Shown: positions 6,208 through 7,568 of the stretch, piece after piece | Numbering within the stretch: the first letter of the stretch is position 1 | Layout of the letters: the number at the start of each line of letters is the position of its first letter | Source of the DNA: Candidatus Micrarchaeia archaeon | Lineage (GTDB): Archaea; Micrarchaeota; Micrarchaeia; Anstonellales; JAHKLY01 | Direction of reading: 5' to 3' | Length of the DNA stretch: 7,568 nucleotides | Assembly (NCBI GenBank): GCA_041653315.1 | Contig: JBAZFO010000048.1 | Location: 1-7,568, forward strand | The notes under the pieces: model-generated | Databases searched by the model: none | Told to the model about the DNA's origin: nothing | What the model saw: only the letters and a program-made list of their open reading frames with translations | Program-made: the position numbers and the translations under genes

Positions 6208-6961
6208 AAAATATATTAACGATGAATTAAAGAAAAAAGGTGCTTTATTTTTTGGTGTTATTGATCCTATGGATTATGAAAATTTAGAATCCTGCGTAAA
6301 TACTGCTAAAAAAACAGCAGATGCAGGAGCAGATATTATATTATTGGGTGGAAGTATAGGAGTACAAGGAGAAATACTTGATAATGTAACAAAACAAATA
6401 AAAGAAAAAACAAGCACTCCCGTAGTATTATTTCCAGGGAATATAGGAACTGTTACTCCTTATGCAGATGCAATGTATTTTATGTCTTTATTAAACAGTA
6501 GAAATGCATATTGGATATCACAAGCACAAACATTAGCAGCACCAATGATAAAAAAATATAATATTGAAACTATACCTGTGGGGTATTTGATAGTAGAACC
6601 CGGAGGAACAGCAGGTTGGGTAGGAGATGTTAATTTAATACCAAGATCTAGACCTAAAATTGCAGCAGGTTTAGCAATGGCAGCTGAATTATCTGGTTCT
6701 ACAATGGTAATTACAGATACAGGAAGCAATCCAGAAACAGGTCATGTTCCTTTAGATATGATACAAATTGTTTCAAAAAGTATTGAAGTACCTTATGTTG
6801 TCGCAGGAGGCATAAAAACCCCAGAACAAGCAAAAAATGTAATAAAAGCAGGTGCAGATATTATTCAAGTTGGTACTGGATTAGAAAATTCAAAAGACAT
6901 TGAAGGATATGTTAAAAAGATGATAAATTCTGTAAGAGAAGAAGGTAAAAAAAGAGTGTGA
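6191..6961 (+). CDS. Geranylgeranylglyceryl phosphate synthase (GGGPS), group II-like
   Basis: Transfers a geranylgeranyl group from its diphosphate to sn-glycerol 1-phosphate, the first ether bond of archaeal membrane lipids. The 256-residue TIM-barrel protein carries family landmarks in order: FGVIDP (Asp25, expected Mg site), LLGGS (51-55), FPGN (81-84), MYFMSLLNS (95-103), NAYWI (105-109), GYLIVEPGGTAGWVGD (131-146), AGGIKTPEQA (205-214) and GTG (228-230). The usual YLEAGSG phosphate-side motif reads ITDTGSN here (174-180), so the family Tyr and Glu are replaced by Ile and Asp, compared from memory. I chose ATG 6191 because of GAGGTG at 6178-6183; ATG 6194 is also possible. The start overlaps the reductase by 17 bases, and a desulfurase follows after 4 bases. 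Some bacteria (Bacteroidota) carry homologues, so this alone does not prove an archaeon. Confidence 0.92.
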   Translation: MMRKIEKYINDELKKKGALFFGVIDPMDYENLESCVNTAKKTADAGADIILLGGSIGVQGEILDNVTKQIKEKTSTPVVLFPGNIGTVTPYADAMYFMSLLNSRNAYWISQAQTLAAPMIKKYNIETIPVGYLIVEPGGTAGWVGDVNLIPRSRPKIAAGLAMAAELSGSTMVITDTGSNPETGHVPLDMIQIVSKSIEVPYVVAGGIKTPEQAKNVIKAGADIIQVGTGLENSKDIEGYVKKMINSVREEGKKRV

Positions 6962-6965
6962 GTTT

Positions 6966-7568
6966 TTGAAAAAAATCTATTTTGATCACGCAGCAACTAC
7001 ACAATTAGATTCAAAAGTATTAAAAAAAATGATGCCTTATTTAAAAAATAAATATGGAAATGCATCTTCATTACATTCAATAGGGCAGGAATCAAGAGAA
7101 GCAATTGAAAAAGCTAGACAAGAATTAGCAAATATTTTGAAATGCTCTTCATCTGAAATAATTTTTACTTCAGGAGGATCTGAATCAGATTCATTAGCAA
7201 TAATTGGTTATGCACTTGCAAATAAAGAAAAAGGAAATCATATTATAACTTCAAAATTTGAACATCCAGCTGTATTAGAAGCTTGTAAATTTCTTGAAAA
7301 ACAAGGATTTAATGTCTCTTATATTTCAATAACAAAAGAAGGATTAATTGAGATTGAAAAGTTAAAACAATCAATTAATGAAAAAACAATTCTTATTTCA
7401 ATAATGCATGCAAATAATGAAATAGGAACTATCCAACCAATAAAGGAAATTTATACCATTTGTAAAGACAAAAGCAATGAATATAAAACAAAAATTACGT
7501 TTCATACAGACGCAGTTCAAACATTTGGTAAAATTGAAATAAATTCTTCAATGGCAGATATGATCTCT
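6966..7568 (+). CDS. Cysteine desulfurase, NifS/IscS family (N-terminal part, runs off the window)
   Basis: The first 201 residues of a PLP-dependent aminotransferase-fold enzyme that takes sulfur from cysteine to form a protein persulfide, feeding iron-sulfur clusters and tRNA thiolation. Family motifs: YFDHAATT (5-12), YGNASSLHSIG (30-40), FTSGGSESDSLAI (67-79), EHPAVLEA (99-106, His100 stacks on PLP), HANNEIGTIQPI (148-159, with Asn150/Asn151) and HTDAVQTFGKI (180-190, Asp182 binds the PLP nitrogen). The PLP lysine and the active-site Cys loop lie past the right edge. The start is TTG 6966, four bases after the GGGPS stop; only a weak GTGA precedes it. No ATG is in frame before the YFDHAATT motif, so the TTG start is well supported. 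Within the usual T/S-ESDN-L motif, Ser76 replaces the common Asn. Confidence 0.93.
   Translation, partial: MKKIYFDHAATTQLDSKVLKKMMPYLKNKYGNASSLHSIGQESREAIEKARQELANILKCSSSEIIFTSGGSESDSLAIIGYALANKEKGNHIITSKFEHPAVLEACKFLEKQGFNVSYISITKEGLIEIEKLKQSINEKTILISIMHANNEIGTIQPIKEIYTICKDKSNEYKTKITFHTDAVQTFGKIEINSSMADMIS

Noticed and set aside
6460..6729. Minus-strand 89-residue open frame
   Set aside because: Opposite the most conserved part of GGGPS; no start context and no recognisable protein.

Overview
This AT-rich window most likely comes from an archaeon, probably a small-genome DPANN-type lineage. Three things support this: a geranylgeranylglyceryl phosphate synthase (first committed step of archaeal ether lipids), heavy use of ATA and AGA codons, and TATA/BRE-like boxes at archaeal distances from starts. 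The lineage is an inference, because GGGPS of this subgroup also occurs in some Bacteroidota-related bacteria and TATA-like words arise easily at this base composition. TAA, TAG and TGA are all used as ordinary stops.

Layout, left to right. A small plus-strand gene (119-457) encodes a 112-residue exported, Lys/Glu/Pro-rich protein. It meets, tail to tail with a 4-base overlap, a two-gene minus-strand operon: first a 709-residue protein with coiled coil and repeats (5080 down to 2951), then an 831-residue protein (2949 down to 454). One base separates these two genes, and the second gene's ribosome site lies inside the end of the first, so they are probably translated together. I recognise no family for either, and they are the least explained part of the window. 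The 709-residue protein has an internal duplication around a PEITEMP motif and a Lys-Pro segment with a perfect 34-bp direct repeat. The 831-residue protein is mostly helical, with a beta-rich C-terminus.

About 95 bases then separate the operon from a divergent plus-strand operon of recognisable genes: an extended short-chain dehydrogenase/reductase (5176-6207), GGGPS (6191-6961, overlapping it by 17 bases) and a NifS/IscS-type cysteine desulfurase (6966 to beyond the right edge). The order suggests co-expression of ether-lipid synthesis, a sugar- or lipid-modifying oxidoreductase and sulfur mobilisation. A direct pathway link between the reductase and GGGPS is only a guess.

No tRNA, rRNA, CRISPR array or insertion sequence is visible. 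Bases 1-118 carry no convincing gene apart from the promoter region of the first gene.
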